A DNA stretch of 49,050 bases from positions 1 through 49,050 of the forward strand of contig JAQGID010000026.1 of the NCBI GenBank assembly GCA_028291405.1. Direction: 5' to 3'. Below, piece by piece: positions 17,706 through 25,884 of the stretch. Under the pieces are notes generated by a model. The model had not been told where the DNA came from and searched no databases. It was given only the letters and a program-made list of their open reading frames with translations. The DNA comes from Rhodospirillales bacterium (GTDB lineage Bacteria; Pseudomonadota; Alphaproteobacteria; ATCC43930; CGMCC-115725). The position numbers and the translations under genes were made by a program. Within the stretch, counting starts at the first letter, position 1; each line of letters begins with the position of its first letter.

Positions 17706-18535
17706 GGCGCGATGGCCGCCTGCTGAGCAGGCGACAGCGCCTCGCGTCGCGACAGGAAGGTGGTGCGGTCGAACAACGGTTCGCACCACTCCGGGTGGAC
17801 CGGCTGTTTCGAGTTGTAGCAGAAGAACAACGTCAGCCGGTCGGCGGCGGTGCCGATCAGCCCGCGGTGCAGGACGCTGCAGGTGTCGCTGAAAACGGCG
17901 GTCCCGCGCGTTCCGGTGCAGCTACGCCAGCGCTCGCGCGCCGCCCAGCGCGCCATCTCGGGGTCCTCGATCCGGCCGAGCCGGGGCGGCAGCCGCCAAG
18001 GCGCCGGCCCATCGTGCTTGGCAACGAACTCGTAGGGTCCGCCGTCGGGTCCGACGTCGTTGAGATAGACGATGATCTTGAGGATGCGGACGTCCTCGTC
18101 GTCGCGATGCCAGAGACGGGTCTCCGTGCTGGTGCCGCCGGCGATGTCGCGGCGCAGCACGACGCCGCGGTAGTCGACCGGCAGCCCGATGTAGTTAGCG
18201 GCGATCGCCAGCAGGCGCTCGTCGAGCCCCCAGGCGATGATCTCGGGATTTGCATCGAGCTCGGCCGCGCTCGGCTGGATGTTGAAGCCGCCTTTGCCCG
18301 GCGTGCGCCCCAGCGTCGATGCCGCGAGCCGATCGGCGGCGGCGAGCATCGCCTCGGTTCCCGGCAGGCCGAGCGCGCCGATCGATGAGAGCGCGCTGCC
18401 CTCCCGTTGCAGCGCCGCGACGAGATCGCGATCGCGCGGGTCGAGCGCCGGCAATGCCGGGTGATGACGCCGCCGCTGATCCCAATTGACGAGTCTACGC
18501 TGCTGCGCCGCGAGAAACCGCTTCACCAGCGCCAT
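17702..18535 (-). CDS. Phytanoyl-CoA dioxygenase-like (PhyH) Fe(II)/2-oxoglutarate oxygenase
   Basis: About 277 residues from the ATG at 18535, which overlaps the neuC stop by one base. LWHRDDEDVRILKIIVYLND holds the HxD iron-binding pair, GPYEFVAKHDG follows the expected double-stranded beta-helix, and SDTCSVLHRGLIG holds the distal His with a basic residue for 2-oxoglutarate nearby (ADRLTLFFCYN). Such enzymes hydroxylate or halogenate small molecules using O2 and 2-oxoglutarate. Sitting between neuC and the O-acetylation pair, it may modify a sugar or lipid of the glycan, but its substrate is unknown. Confidence 0.82.
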   Translation of the reverse strand: MALVKRFLAAQQRRLVNWDQRRRHHPALPALDPRDRDLVAALQREGSALSSIGALGLPGTEAMLAAADRLAASTLGRTPGKGGFNIQPSAAELDANPEIIAWGLDERLLAIAANYIGLPVDYRGVVLRRDIAGGTSTETRLWHRDDEDVRILKIIVYLNDVGPDGGPYEFVAKHDGPAPWRLPPRLGRIEDPEMARWAARERWRSCTGTRGTAVFSDTCSVLHRGLIGTAADRLTLFFCYNSKQPVHPEWCEPLFDRTTFLSRREALSPAQQAAIAP

Positions 18536-19683
18536 CAGTAGGTGATCCGCTTCTGGACGGCGACCGTCTTGGTCGCCAGGCATTCCGCGATGCGCGGCCC
18601 GGCGTGACCGTCGCCGTAGACGGCGTCCATCGGATAGCGGCCGTGGGCGACCTGCCGCCGGACGGCGGCGGCGATGGCGGCGCGCTCGTGCGGCGCGTCG
18701 ATGACGTTGTCGCCGCGCTCGCGCCCGCCCTGTCGCGAGCCGATGTTGACGACCGGGGTCCCGATATAGGCGCCCTCGCGGATGCCGCTCGACGAGTTGC
18801 CGACGAGGCAGGCGGCGCGGCGCATCAGCTGGACGTAAGTCTCGATCGGCAGGTTCTTGAAGAAATGCATGTGGTCGGCGAGGCCGCGTTCCCGCCATTT
18901 GCGCATGCCGCGGGCGATGTCTTCCGAGCCGGCGTCGGCGTTCGGCCACAGCACGACCGCCGGCAGGCCGATCTCGCGCACCGCCTCGAGTGTCGCCCAG
19001 ATCTGCAGTTCGCCCTCGCCGTACTCGGTCGTGACGGGATGCTGCGACACGATAACGAAAGGCGCCGAGAGGTCGAGAGCGTCGCCGACGCCCTCCGCGA
19101 AGATATCGCCGCCGGGACCGTTCGCGGCGGCGATGATCTCGGCCACGAGGTCGATGCGCGGACAGCCGACGCAATGCACGTCCTCGGGCCGTTCGCCGAG
19201 ACGGATGATGCGCTCGGCGGCGCCGCGGCTCGCCGGGAAATGGATATGCGCGAATTTCGTCACGGCGTGGCGGATGCTCTCGTCGATCGTGCCGGAGACC
19301 TCGCCACCCATCGTGTGCGCCACGGCGATGTTCATGTAGGCGGCGGCGAGGGTCGTCGCCATCGTCTCGAAACGGTCGCCGACGGTCAGAACGACGTCCG
19401 GCTCGATCCGCTCGAAGACGCTCGGCAGCTCGAGCAGGCCGAGGCCGGTCGATTTCGCCATCGTCGCCGGCGTCTCGCCTTCGATCAGCATGTGGACACG
19501 CGCGACCGGCGTGAAGCCGTCCGCCTCGATGAGATCGACGACGGAGCCATAGCGGTCGAGGACGGCCGAGGCGCCGACGACGACCTGCAGCTCGAGCTCG
19601 GGATGCGCGGCGATCGCCCGCATCGCCGATTTCGCGCTGCTGTAGTTGGCGCGGCTGCCGATGACGACGCAGATTTTTCTCAC
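18535..19683 (-). CDS. neuC: UDP-N-acetylglucosamine 2-epimerase (hydrolysing)
   Basis: The 382-residue protein begins MRKICVVIGSRANYSSAKS, the NeuC/NnaA form of the epimerase loop. VLTVGDRFETMATTLAAAYM, AHTMGGEVSGTIDESIRHA and THFP-like region KFAHIHFPASRGAAERI are the family's core motifs, and VGNSSSGIREGAYIGTPVVN plus NIGSRQGGRERGDNV bind the UDP part. It releases UDP and N-acetylmannosamine (or a 2,4-diacetamido analogue) for NeuB. Which hexosamine is used decides between N-acetylneuraminic and legionaminic-type products, and this cannot be settled here. It starts 4 bases inside the 3' end of neuB. Confidence 0.93.
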   Translation of the reverse strand: MRKICVVIGSRANYSSAKSAMRAIAAHPELELQVVVGASAVLDRYGSVVDLIEADGFTPVARVHMLIEGETPATMAKSTGLGLLELPSVFERIEPDVVLTVGDRFETMATTLAAAYMNIAVAHTMGGEVSGTIDESIRHAVTKFAHIHFPASRGAAERIIRLGERPEDVHCVGCPRIDLVAEIIAAANGPGGDIFAEGVGDALDLSAPFVIVSQHPVTTEYGEGELQIWATLEAVREIGLPAVVLWPNADAGSEDIARGMRKWRERGLADHMHFFKNLPIETYVQLMRRAACLVGNSSSGIREGAYIGTPVVNIGSRQGGRERGDNVIDAPHERAAIAAAVRRQVAHGRYPMDAVYGDGHAGPRIAECLATKTVAVQKRITY

Positions 19684-20660
19684 GCGAGATCCGTTTCCAG
19701 CAGGAGGTGGTCAGCGGATAGCGCGCGGCTCAGCCGGCGGCCGACGATCTCGCGATAGCGCGCCGCCGGGATGCCGCTGCCGGGCTTCTTGAAGGCGAGG
19801 TCGGCACGGGCCAGTGCTGTCCCGGCGGGGAGGGCGCGGGCCGTCACGACGCTCTTCTCGAAGATCTGCTTCATGTCGCGATAGGGCGTGATGTCGTCCT
19901 TGTCGACTGGCGCCGCGAGCATCGCCCAGATTTCGTGCAGGCCCTGGGCGAAGAACCGGAAGGCCTCGGGCTCCATCGCGTTCGCCGCATCCGAGCCGTA
20001 CATCAGCCGCGAGAAGGTGAAATGCTTCTCGACGACGACGGCGCCGAGCGCGGCGGCAGCGAAGGCCGCAGCCGTGCCATTGGTGTGATCGGAGTAGCCG
20101 ACCGGCAGGCGGTAACGCTGCGCCATTTCGGCCAGGACGTTGAGCCCAACCTGCTCGGGTGGGCAGGGATAGGCCGAGCTGCATTGCAGCACCGTGATCT
20201 CGCCGCCGGGTCGGAGCGCCGCGAGGGCGGCGTCGAGCTCGGCCCAGTTGCTCATGCCCGACGACAGCAGTACCGGCTTGCCGGTCGCCGCCACGCGCTC
20301 GAGCAGCGGGATGTTGCTGACTTCGCCCGACGGGATCTTGAAGGCGCCGACGCCGATCTCCTCGAGAAGATCGACGGCCTCGATGCTGAAGGGCGACGAT
20401 AGGAAGACGACGTTCGCCGCCTCGCAAGCCGCCTTGAGCCCGCGCCATTGCTCCGGCGTGAAGCCGGTACGGCGGAAATAGGCAAGCCGCGGCTCGCCCT
20501 TGAAATAGGGCGGTGAGGGCGCATCGGCGAGGGTTTCGGCCTCGGCGATATGCGTCTGGAACTTGACGGCATCGGCGCCGCAGGCGGCCGCCGCCTCGAT
20601 CAGCTTGACGGCGTTACCGTAGGAGCCGTCGTGCACCGATCCGATTTCAGCGATCAGCAT
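19680..20660 (-). CDS. neuB: N-acetylneuraminate / nonulosonic acid synthase
   Basis: About 326 residues from the ATG at 20660 (MLIAEIGSVHDGSYGNAVKL); a GTG nine bases upstream is possible, and the frame to 20801 overlaps the ABC gene. CGADAVKFQTHIAEAET, FKIPSGEVSNIPLLERV, LSSGMSNWAELDAAL, CSSAYPCPPEQVGLN and GYSDHTNGTAAAFAA are the NeuB TIM-barrel motifs; VVEKHFTFSR follows. The C-terminal 60 residues form the SAF antifreeze-like domain (KSVVTARALPAGTALARADL). It condenses phosphoenolpyruvate with ManNAc or a related sugar to give a nine-carbon acid. The reading frame overlaps neuC by 4 bases. Confidence 0.94.
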   Translation of the reverse strand: MLIAEIGSVHDGSYGNAVKLIEAAAACGADAVKFQTHIAEAETLADAPSPPYFKGEPRLAYFRRTGFTPEQWRGLKAACEAANVVFLSSPFSIEAVDLLEEIGVGAFKIPSGEVSNIPLLERVAATGKPVLLSSGMSNWAELDAALAALRPGGEITVLQCSSAYPCPPEQVGLNVLAEMAQRYRLPVGYSDHTNGTAAAFAAAALGAVVVEKHFTFSRLMYGSDAANAMEPEAFRFFAQGLHEIWAMLAAPVDKDDITPYRDMKQIFEKSVVTARALPAGTALARADLAFKKPGSGIPAARYREIVGRRLSRALSADHLLLETDLA

Positions 20661-20715
20661 TGGATTCACATCGAAGCCCAGTAAGTTGTCGCGACGATAC
20701 TCGTTACCATCAGTT

Positions 20716-22587
20716 CTAGCCGGACGCCGCCAGGCCTGGATGCTGCTCTTCAGCGCTCGTAAAACTAGCCCCGACCGACATCTTGGCGACCATCTCGGCA
20801 AAATCCGGATTGCGGCGAGAGAGCTCGGCGAAGCTGCCGCTGTCGACGAGAGTTCCAGCCTTGAGCAGGAACAGGCAGTCGCATTTCTGCACCGTGCTCA
20901 GACGATGCGCAATGATGACGAGGGTCTTGCGGCCGCGCAGTCTTTGCAGTGCTTCCGCGACCTCGGCTTCGGTGACCGGGTCGAGCGCCGAGGTCGCCTC
21001 GTCGAGCACGAGAATCTCGGGGTCGTCGTAGAGCGCCCGCGCGATGGCCAACCGCTGCCGTTGACCGCCCGACAGACGAATACCGCGGTTGCCGACGATG
21101 GTGTCGAGACCCTGCGGCAGCGTGGCGACGCAGTCGTCGAGCGATGCTGCCCCGACCGCGCGGCGGACGCGCTCCTCCTCGATGGCGTCGTCGGGGATGC
21201 CGAGGGCAATGTTGCGACGCACCGTATCGTCGATCAGGAATCCCTCCTGCGGGACATAGCCGAACAGCCGGGGGTTCGGCTTGTCAGGCGGGAGAACGGC
21301 ATCGTCGACGAGCAGCCGTCCTTCGCTCGGCGCGATGAGGCCGAGCATGACATCGACCAGCGTCGTTTTGCCGGCGCCCGAAGGGCCAATGATGGCGACC
21401 GACTGGCCGCGGAGGATGCGCAGGCTGACGCCCTGCAAGGCGGCGTTGGGGGCGCCGGCGTAGCGGACGGCGACGCCGTCGAGGCGAAGCTCGCGGGCGA
21501 ACGGAAAGGCGGTGTTCGTGGCGCGCGTAGCCAAGGCCTCGCCCAGCGCCGGGCTCTGATGGAGATCGGCGCCGATCGTATCGATAATCGCGTCGTTGAA
21601 TCGCAGGTTTTGAATGATGCCGGCGCTGCGCACCAAGCTCGGGAGCACCCGCAGCGCGGCCGCCGCGAACATGCCGAGTACCGGGACGATGCTGGCCGCG
21701 GAGACGCCGCGCAGCAGGAGCACGATCATCGGGACTAGGAGGCACGTCATGACGACGAATTCGAAGATCGGCTTCAGCGATTGCTGGGCAACCGAGTTCA
21801 TCAGGTTGAGGATGCCAAAGCGACGCAGCGCGGCGGCGTAGGCGCGGACGAAATAGCCTTCGACGCCGAGGGTCTTGATCTGCTTGACGCCGAGCAAGGC
21901 CTCGTTCATCACGCGATACATGTCCTGCGCCTGCTGGTTGGCTGCCGCGCCCCAGCCCACGAAGCGGCTGCGCCCCATAGTGAGGTAGGTGCCGCCAAGT
22001 GCGCCGAAGACGACAAGCGCGATGAGCGTCACCAGCGGCTGCAGCCAGAGCAGCGTGGCACAGACGCCAGCCAGGAGAAGAGCATCGCTCAAGAGGTCCG
22101 CGACGGCGATGGCGCTGGCGCTGCCGATGGCGGCGCCGGCGTGGATATTATGCGCCAAGGTCGCCGAGTTTCGGTGCAGATGCATCTCGTAAGGGCTGCG
22201 CAAGTAGACCGCGAGGAGCGACGTGCCAATGCGGTCGCGAACCGCCATCTCGACGCGCTGGCGGACGTAGAGCATCAGAACGTAGATCGTCGCCTTTGCC
22301 AGGAAGATCAGGATCAGCGCGGCGCAGAGCAGCGCGACGAACGTCGCGGTATTCTCGGTGCCGGACCACGCGAGGAGCGTCGCGAGCTTGGCATTTTGTT
22401 GAATGATCGACGGGTCGATGACGACCTTGAAGAGGGCAAAGACCAGGACGATGCCGAAGCTTTCGAGGGTCGACGAGACGACCGACAGCAGGACAAGCCC
22501 GAGGAACCGCCGGCGGGCGCGCTTGTCGAGAAGCGCATAGAGCTTGCGCGGCAAGGATCGTGCGACGGGCATGGCGTCGGAACTCAT
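20716..22587 (-). CDS. ABC transporter, fused membrane and ATPase domains (MsbA/PglK type)
   Basis: The 623-residue half-transporter has an N-terminal six-helix membrane domain (residues about 20-330, beginning LLDKRARRRFLGLVLLSVV) and a C-terminal ATPase. The latter has Walker A IIGPSGAGKTTLVDVMLGLI, Q-loop FGYVPQEGFLIDDTVR, signature LSGGQRQRLAIARAL, Walker B ILVLDEATSALD and the H-loop IIAHRLS. It would act as a homodimer and flip a lipid-linked sugar or lipid across the inner membrane. In this locus the likely cargo is the undecaprenyl-linked repeat unit or glycolipid. It lies 55 bases upstream of neuB. Confidence 0.92.
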   Translation of the reverse strand: MSSDAMPVARSLPRKLYALLDKRARRRFLGLVLLSVVSSTLESFGIVLVFALFKVVIDPSIIQQNAKLATLLAWSGTENTATFVALLCAALILIFLAKATIYVLMLYVRQRVEMAVRDRIGTSLLAVYLRSPYEMHLHRNSATLAHNIHAGAAIGSASAIAVADLLSDALLLAGVCATLLWLQPLVTLIALVVFGALGGTYLTMGRSRFVGWGAAANQQAQDMYRVMNEALLGVKQIKTLGVEGYFVRAYAAALRRFGILNLMNSVAQQSLKPIFEFVVMTCLLVPMIVLLLRGVSAASIVPVLGMFAAAALRVLPSLVRSAGIIQNLRFNDAIIDTIGADLHQSPALGEALATRATNTAFPFARELRLDGVAVRYAGAPNAALQGVSLRILRGQSVAIIGPSGAGKTTLVDVMLGLIAPSEGRLLVDDAVLPPDKPNPRLFGYVPQEGFLIDDTVRRNIALGIPDDAIEEERVRRAVGAASLDDCVATLPQGLDTIVGNRGIRLSGGQRQRLAIARALYDDPEILVLDEATSALDPVTEAEVAEALQRLRGRKTLVIIAHRLSTVQKCDCLFLLKAGTLVDSGSFAELSRRNPDFAEMVAKMSVGASFTSAEEQHPGLAASG

Positions 22588-22731
22588 GCGGCGCGACGGA
22601 GCCTCAGGCCATGTAGCCGCGAGCGCGAGACGGCGCGGCGAGCGGCGAACGATCGCGTGACGGTCAGCGAGAAATAGCAGAGGCGGCTCTTGTCGCCTGT
22701 CCTGCCGGAGGCGGTCATTATGTCGAGCCGG

Positions 22732-23481
22732 TTAGACATGCGCCGGCGTCCCGATGGCATAGCCGGCGCTCGTCGCATCGCGGTGGAACATGCGGACGGT
22801 TTCGAGCGAGTACTCGCCGAGATCCTTGGCGAGGAGGCTGAGCTTTGACAGCAGATCTTGCGTCACGGTGATGATATGGCAGCCCACGGCATCGGCGTGG
22901 AAGAGGTTCAGCAGTTCGCGAGGGCTTGCCCAGAGCAACTCCGCCTTCGGCCGGTCCGCTAGGATCGTGCAAGCCTCGCGCATCAGCGGCACCGGATCGC
23001 GTCCGGTGTCGGCGATGCGGCCGGCGAAGACGGAGACGATCGCCGGAGTCTGCGGCGCCAGCAGCCTCGCAACCTGCGCCACCTGCTCGGTGGTCATGAT
23101 TGCGGTCACGTTCAGCGTCACGCCTTCCCGCGATAACGTCTCGATGACGCGGCCACAGAACTCTCCCCGCGTCGTCGTCACCGGGATCTTGACGTTTACA
23201 TTGGCGCCCCATGACGCGATAACCCGAGCTTGGGCAAGCATTGACTCGGGATCGTCTGCGAAGACCTCGAACGACACGGGGCGGTCCGTCACAACGGCAA
23301 GAACCGCGCGTGCGAAGCCCTCGTAGTCGGCAATCCCGGCTTTGCGCATCAACGTTGGATTCGTCGTAAATCCGGAGATGTGCGGCAGCGCCGCAAGACT
23401 ACGGATCTGTTCGAGTTCGGCGCCGTCGGCGAAGATCTTGATGCGGAGGTCGGCCAGGCTCGGTTTGTCGTGCATCGTCAC
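22732..23481 (-). CDS. Transaldolase-like protein
   Basis: The 249-residue protein resembles short transaldolases (TalC/fructose-6-phosphate aldolase type). LRIKIFADGAELEQI then GFTTNPTLMRKAGI is the start signature, and VNVKIPVTTTRG carries the Schiff-base lysine. GVTLNVTAIMTTEQV, SVFAGRIADTGRDP and the C-terminal CHIITVTQDLLSKLSLLAKD complete the barrel. The family transfers a dihydroxyacetone unit or splits a ketose phosphate. Versions in surface-glycan loci probably make an unusual sugar precursor rather than serve the pentose phosphate pathway; which one is not known. It is flanked by the ABC exporter and a glycosyltransferase. Confidence 0.82.
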   Translation of the reverse strand: MTMHDKPSLADLRIKIFADGAELEQIRSLAALPHISGFTTNPTLMRKAGIADYEGFARAVLAVVTDRPVSFEVFADDPESMLAQARVIASWGANVNVKIPVTTTRGEFCGRVIETLSREGVTLNVTAIMTTEQVAQVARLLAPQTPAIVSVFAGRIADTGRDPVPLMREACTILADRPKAELLWASPRELLNLFHADAVGCHIITVTQDLLSKLSLLAKDLGEYSLETVRMFHRDATSAGYAIGTPAHV

Positions 23482-23495
23482 GTTTCCTCGGTTTT

Positions 23496-24743
23496 CTAGC
23501 GTGGCCTCAACAGATGTTCGCCGATGGTCGGGGCAACCTTCTCGGCCGTGAAGAGGTCCTTAAAGGTATTGTATCCGGCCAGGCCGATACGGCGGCGGAG
23601 CGCCGCGTCCCCGATCGCTTCGGCGGCGAGCGCGGCAATTTCGGCGATCGAGCTGCCGAGCAGCGCGTTCTCGCCATGCTTGATCTCGGGCATCGAAAGC
23701 GAAACGTCGGCGTGCGCCAGCACGGGGGCTGCCAACGAGAAAGCGTGGAGGTAGCGTGTATGCCCGACCTTGTAAGTGCTCGCGTTGTTCAGGCAAAGGA
23801 AGAGCGTCGCGTCGGCGATTTCGCGGTCGATGTCGTCGACGTAGCCGCGAATCTTGATTTCCGGTTGCTCCAGCATCGCGCGCAATCCCGGATGGGGGAC
23901 GCCGGCACCCATGAGTTGGATTTCGAAACTGTCCGGCGGCAGGAGCCGCCGCAGTTCTGGAACGAAGTCGCGGCCGAGAATTTCGAGTCCGTGCGAATTT
24001 GCCGTCGCCGAGAGCCGTCCGACGTTGCCGATGATGATCGCTTTGCCATGGGTTGGCGAGGGGACCGCCAGGGTGGCGCCACCCCGATCGATCCAGACGT
24101 GGCGTATGTAGAAGGCGTTTGCGTGGCCGTGCTCGACATAATACGCGGTATCGTTCGCGGAGATGTCGGCGAGCCAGTCATAGAGAGCCATCTGTCCGAG
24201 ATGAATGCTTTCTAATCGACGGTCGTAAATCTGCTGGCGACGCATCATCCAGGTGGTGCCGCCATGACGTTGGGCGAAGTCTTTCGCGGCAATACGATTT
24301 TTCGGCGGCGGGTTGCCGTAATAGGCAAATTTCGGAATGGCGAGCGGCGCTGCGAGAGCGGTGAGAAACTCACTCAGCGGAATGAAGAGCGCGTCGGCAC
24401 CGGACGCGGCGACCGCTTGTTCCAGGAGCGGTCGGTGGACGATCTCGGGCAGTTGATCGATCTCCGCGGGGTCGAGCAGCCGGGTGAAGACGGGCCGCCG
24501 TCCCTGAGGTGACGGCAGGACGAGCGGCGGGCGGATGGTCACGCCGGCCTCGCGCAACAATGCGATGCCTTGATGCTCGGCGGCGTCCGGCACCGTCTCT
24601 TGGCCGCGAAAGATGCGCAGGCAGGAGAGGCTGATGCCGGGAAGCAAGGCGAGCGCCCGGAGAAGCTCGAACATGATGACGTTGGCCGACCGCGTGCTGT
24701 GCGCTGGGTGCGGCCACAAATCGGTGACGACGAGAAGCTGCAC
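23496..24743 (-). CDS. Glycosyltransferase-like protein
   Basis: About 415 residues from GTG at 24743, nine bases after the stop of the preceding remnant; the ATG at 24815 would overlap it. The start VQLLVVTDLWPHPAHSTRSA is a typical GT-B first strand and loop. The donor half has AIIIGNVGRLSATANSHGLEI, EIKIRGYVDDIDREIADATL and VGHTRYLHAFSLAAPVLAHA, corresponding to the nucleotide-binding end. FAYYGNPPPKNRIAAKDFAQ in the acceptor half is unusual. Donor and acceptor are unknown. Confidence 0.76.
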   Translation of the reverse strand: MQLLVVTDLWPHPAHSTRSANVIMFELLRALALLPGISLSCLRIFRGQETVPDAAEHQGIALLREAGVTIRPPLVLPSPQGRRPVFTRLLDPAEIDQLPEIVHRPLLEQAVAASGADALFIPLSEFLTALAAPLAIPKFAYYGNPPPKNRIAAKDFAQRHGGTTWMMRRQQIYDRRLESIHLGQMALYDWLADISANDTAYYVEHGHANAFYIRHVWIDRGGATLAVPSPTHGKAIIIGNVGRLSATANSHGLEILGRDFVPELRRLLPPDSFEIQLMGAGVPHPGLRAMLEQPEIKIRGYVDDIDREIADATLFLCLNNASTYKVGHTRYLHAFSLAAPVLAHADVSLSMPEIKHGENALLGSSIAEIAALAAEAIGDAALRRRIGLAGYNTFKDLFTAEKVAPTIGEHLLRPR

Positions 24744-24751
24744 GATTTGCC

Positions 24752-25255
24752 TCAGCCGCGCAGCATGGCGATCAGCGACAGCACGCGTGCGCCGGCGGCG
24801 AAATCCGGTTGGCAAGCGCGCTGCTCGCGGGCGGCGGTGACGCAGCCCTCGGCAAGGCGGCGAAAAGGTGGCAGCCTGCCATTGTCCGAGTTGCCCTGCT
24901 CAGCGGCCTGGACGACGACCCGACCCGTTTCGTCCAGCGCCGTGAAGCTGAACCCGGCCATGTAATCCCAGCGGGCGTTCTCAACCACTGTGAAGGCAAT
25001 CTCCCAGCGGTGCAGCGGTCGCTCCGGTCGGCTTTGGTGATCGTTGCTATACCCCTGAGCTCCTGAGGGGAAGTCGAAGGGCCATTCGATCATGTCGAGC
25101 CGGGCCTTGCCGTCCTTGCCGAGGATGTCCTTGCGGATCTCTATGCCGATCAGCTCGAAGCCGACGTCGGCAAGGACCGTCGTTAGCGTCAGGCCGACAT
25201 AGCCCAGCCCGAAGACGCAGACACGGCGATCCGGATAATTGGCGGGTACGATCAG
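24752..25255 (-). pseudogene. Chimeric sugar-dehydrogenase remnant (UDP-sugar dehydrogenase start joined to an oxidoreductase-like end)
   Basis: The open frame here has no plausible ATG, GTG or TTG close to its conserved start; the nearest ATG is at 25426, deep inside the NUDIX gene. The first part, VCVFGLGYVGLTLTTVLADV then GIEIRKDI, is the NAD-binding loop of UDP-glucose/UDP-ManNAc dehydrogenases. After about 40 residues this stops matching and the rest (WEIAFTVVENARWDYMAGF ... PDFAAGARVLSLIAMLRG) looks like the C-terminus of a Gfo/Idh/MocA oxidoreductase. Such a join suggests a deletion that fused the start of one gene to the end of another. It is too short for either family. A short functional protein starting at CTG 25255 or ATG inside cannot be excluded. 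Confidence 0.5.
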
Positions 25256-25791
25256 AATAGACCTCGCAGGATCGCCATCCCGAGGATCGCGACATGAGGA
25301 GCGTGGTCGAAGGTGCCGTTCGTAACCATGTCTTTCAGCTGTTGTTTGGTCACGAGGCGTGGCTCGACGCCAGGCTCCGGTTGCCAGCCGGCCTGGGCGC
25401 CCACGGGCTTGGCATGGAAACACCACACCCGGTTCTCCAGCCGCGCGCTGTCGGCGATCAGATTGCCGATCAACTGGGGCGGCGTCGCCGTTGCAAATCC
25501 GGTCTCCTCGGCCAGCTCGCGCTGGGCGCAGGTGGCCGGATCCTCGCCGTCGTCGAGGAGGCCGCCGGGCAGCTCGATCGTACGGCGCTCGAGGGCGGGG
25601 CGGAACTGTTCCACGACGACGATGCGTCCGTCATCGGTTTCAGCCAGCAAGGACACGTAATCGGCTACGACGAACGAGTGGTAGAGCTGGGGCGTCTCGC
25701 TTGCGCCGGAAAACCGCACGTCGCGCTCGGTCAGGGTCACCCAGGGGGAGAGCACGGTCTGCCGGCGGGTGGCGATGGTGGGATCTGACAT
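25252..25791 (-). CDS. NUDIX hydrolase (ADP-sugar pyrophosphatase-like)
   Basis: The 179-residue protein has a complete Nudix box: ELPGGLLDDGE, then RELAEETGF, matching G-x5-E-x7-REUxEExGU. ETPQLYHSFVVADYVSLLAE and VVVEQFRPALERRTIELPGG before it resemble the NudF/ADP-ribose pyrophosphatase subfamily. It hydrolyses nucleoside diphosphates linked to another group, here perhaps a nucleotide sugar. It starts about 94 bases after the antiterminator gene stop. Substrate is inferred from subfamily resemblance only. Confidence 0.88.
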   Translation of the reverse strand: MSDPTIATRRQTVLSPWVTLTERDVRFSGASETPQLYHSFVVADYVSLLAETDDGRIVVVEQFRPALERRTIELPGGLLDDGEDPATCAQRELAEETGFATATPPQLIGNLIADSARLENRVWCFHAKPVGAQAGWQPEPGVEPRLVTKQQLKDMVTNGTFDHAPHVAILGMAILRGLF

Positions 25792-25884
25792 AGTCTCGGC
25801 CGGCTCCGGCGAAAAGGCACGCTACCGCAGTCCGGGTGAAAACGATGTCACCAGACGTTGGGTCGAATCGGTCGCCCGCGACCT

